Shown here in pieces: positions 4,950-5,058 of a stretch of DNA of 5,058 nucleotides. This stretch comes from Deltaproteobacteria bacterium (lineage in GTDB: Bacteria > Desulfobacterota > DAOWOC01), in the NCBI GenBank assembly GCA_030642225.1, contig DAOWOC010000108.1, positions 1 to 5,058 on the forward strand. Direction: 5' to 3'. Both the position numbers and the translations under genes were made by a program. Each line of letters starts with the position of its first letter. The first letter of the stretch is position 1. A model generated the notes under the pieces. The model was given only the letters and a program-made list of their open reading frames with translations, made no database searches and was not told the origin of the DNA.

Positions 4950-5058
4950 GTGAAAGCAACCCGTATATATTTAATAAGACATGGCGAGGTTGATTGCAGT
5001 GTTTTGAATTTTAAAGATGGAGCTGTAATCGGGTCACTGGATGTCCCTTTGAATCACA
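4950..5058 (+). CDS. Histidine phosphatase (phosphoglycerate mutase-like) family protein, N-terminal fragment
   Basis: The last 109 bases encode the N-terminus of a histidine phosphatase: MKATRIYLIRHGEVD, with the catalytic RHGE at residues 10-13 (His11 forms the phospho-histidine in this family). It continues to GSLDVPLNH, which aligns with the G-x-x-D-x-PL segment of these enzymes; the gene then runs off the window. The family includes phosphoglycerate mutase, alpha-ribazole phosphatase (CobC) and general phosphatases, and the fragment is too short to choose. The GTG at 4950 is the only usual start codon between the in-frame stop TAG at 4935 and the RHGE motif. It has no clear ribosome site, only A-rich sequence. 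It lies 44 bases after the CooT-family gene on the same strand with no terminator between them, so it may share the transcript. Confidence 0.85.
   Translation, partial: MKATRIYLIRHGEVDCSVLNFKDGAVIGSLDVPLNH

Noticed and set aside
4633..4959. Minus-strand open frame opposite the DUF3842 end and the CooT-family gene
   Set aside because: The plus strand encodes two recognisable families there, and the antisense product is low-complexity hydrophobic sequence.
1..5058. CRISPR array, insertion sequence, tRNA, toxin-antitoxin or phage-defence genes
   Set aside because: No direct-repeat series, terminal inverted repeats, transposase motifs, cloverleaf sequence or defence domains were seen; the NYN protein has no antitoxin-like partner and sits in a housekeeping operon.

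Overview
The window is a compact, AT-rich bacterial chromosome segment of ordinary housekeeping type. It carries a complete chromosomal parA-parB pair and a perfect parS centromere site. The downstream genes encode a NYN-domain nuclease-like protein, a DUF3842 protein and a CooT-type nickel-binding protein. The family mix (DUF3842 and CooT, typical of anaerobes; ParAB of the Soj/Spo0J type; Opp/Dpp ATPase with a cysteine-rich tail) suggests an anaerobe. My best guess is a Desulfobacterota (former Deltaproteobacteria) sulfate reducer or syntroph. That placement is inference from family resemblance, not from a marker gene.

Layout. (1) 1-590, plus strand: the 3' part of an oligopeptide/dipeptide ABC transporter ATPase whose start and Walker A lie outside the window. 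(2) 597-1844, minus strand: a full-length M20 metallopeptidase, convergent with the ATPase and only 6 bases from it. (3) 1845-2090: a divergent AT-rich intergenic region with a 20-bp perfect palindrome containing the consensus parS 16-mer, and likely promoters for both flanking genes. (4) 2091-4905, plus strand: a tight run of five genes, parA, parB, NYN protein, DUF3842 protein and CooT-family protein, with gaps of 1 to 20 bases, probably one operon. (5) 4950-5058: the beginning of a histidine-phosphatase gene on the same strand, cut by the window end and absent from a simple ATG-based ORF scan.

How the parts work together. ParB should load onto the parS site, spread as a CTP-dependent clamp, and stimulate ParA to segregate the origin region. 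A parS so close to parA places this window in the part of the chromosome that ParB organises, usually the origin-proximal region, and suggests ParB feedback on its own promoter. The three genes after parB are not partition genes. The most notable is the DUF3842-CooT pair, separated by one base, which looks like a small nickel-related or otherwise coupled module of unknown function riding on the segregation operon. Three consecutive downstream genes appear to use weak start codons (TTG, TTG) or a weak start with no clear ribosome site (GTG), with the CooT ATG between them.

No RNA genes, CRISPR arrays, insertion sequences or convincing intrinsic terminators were seen.
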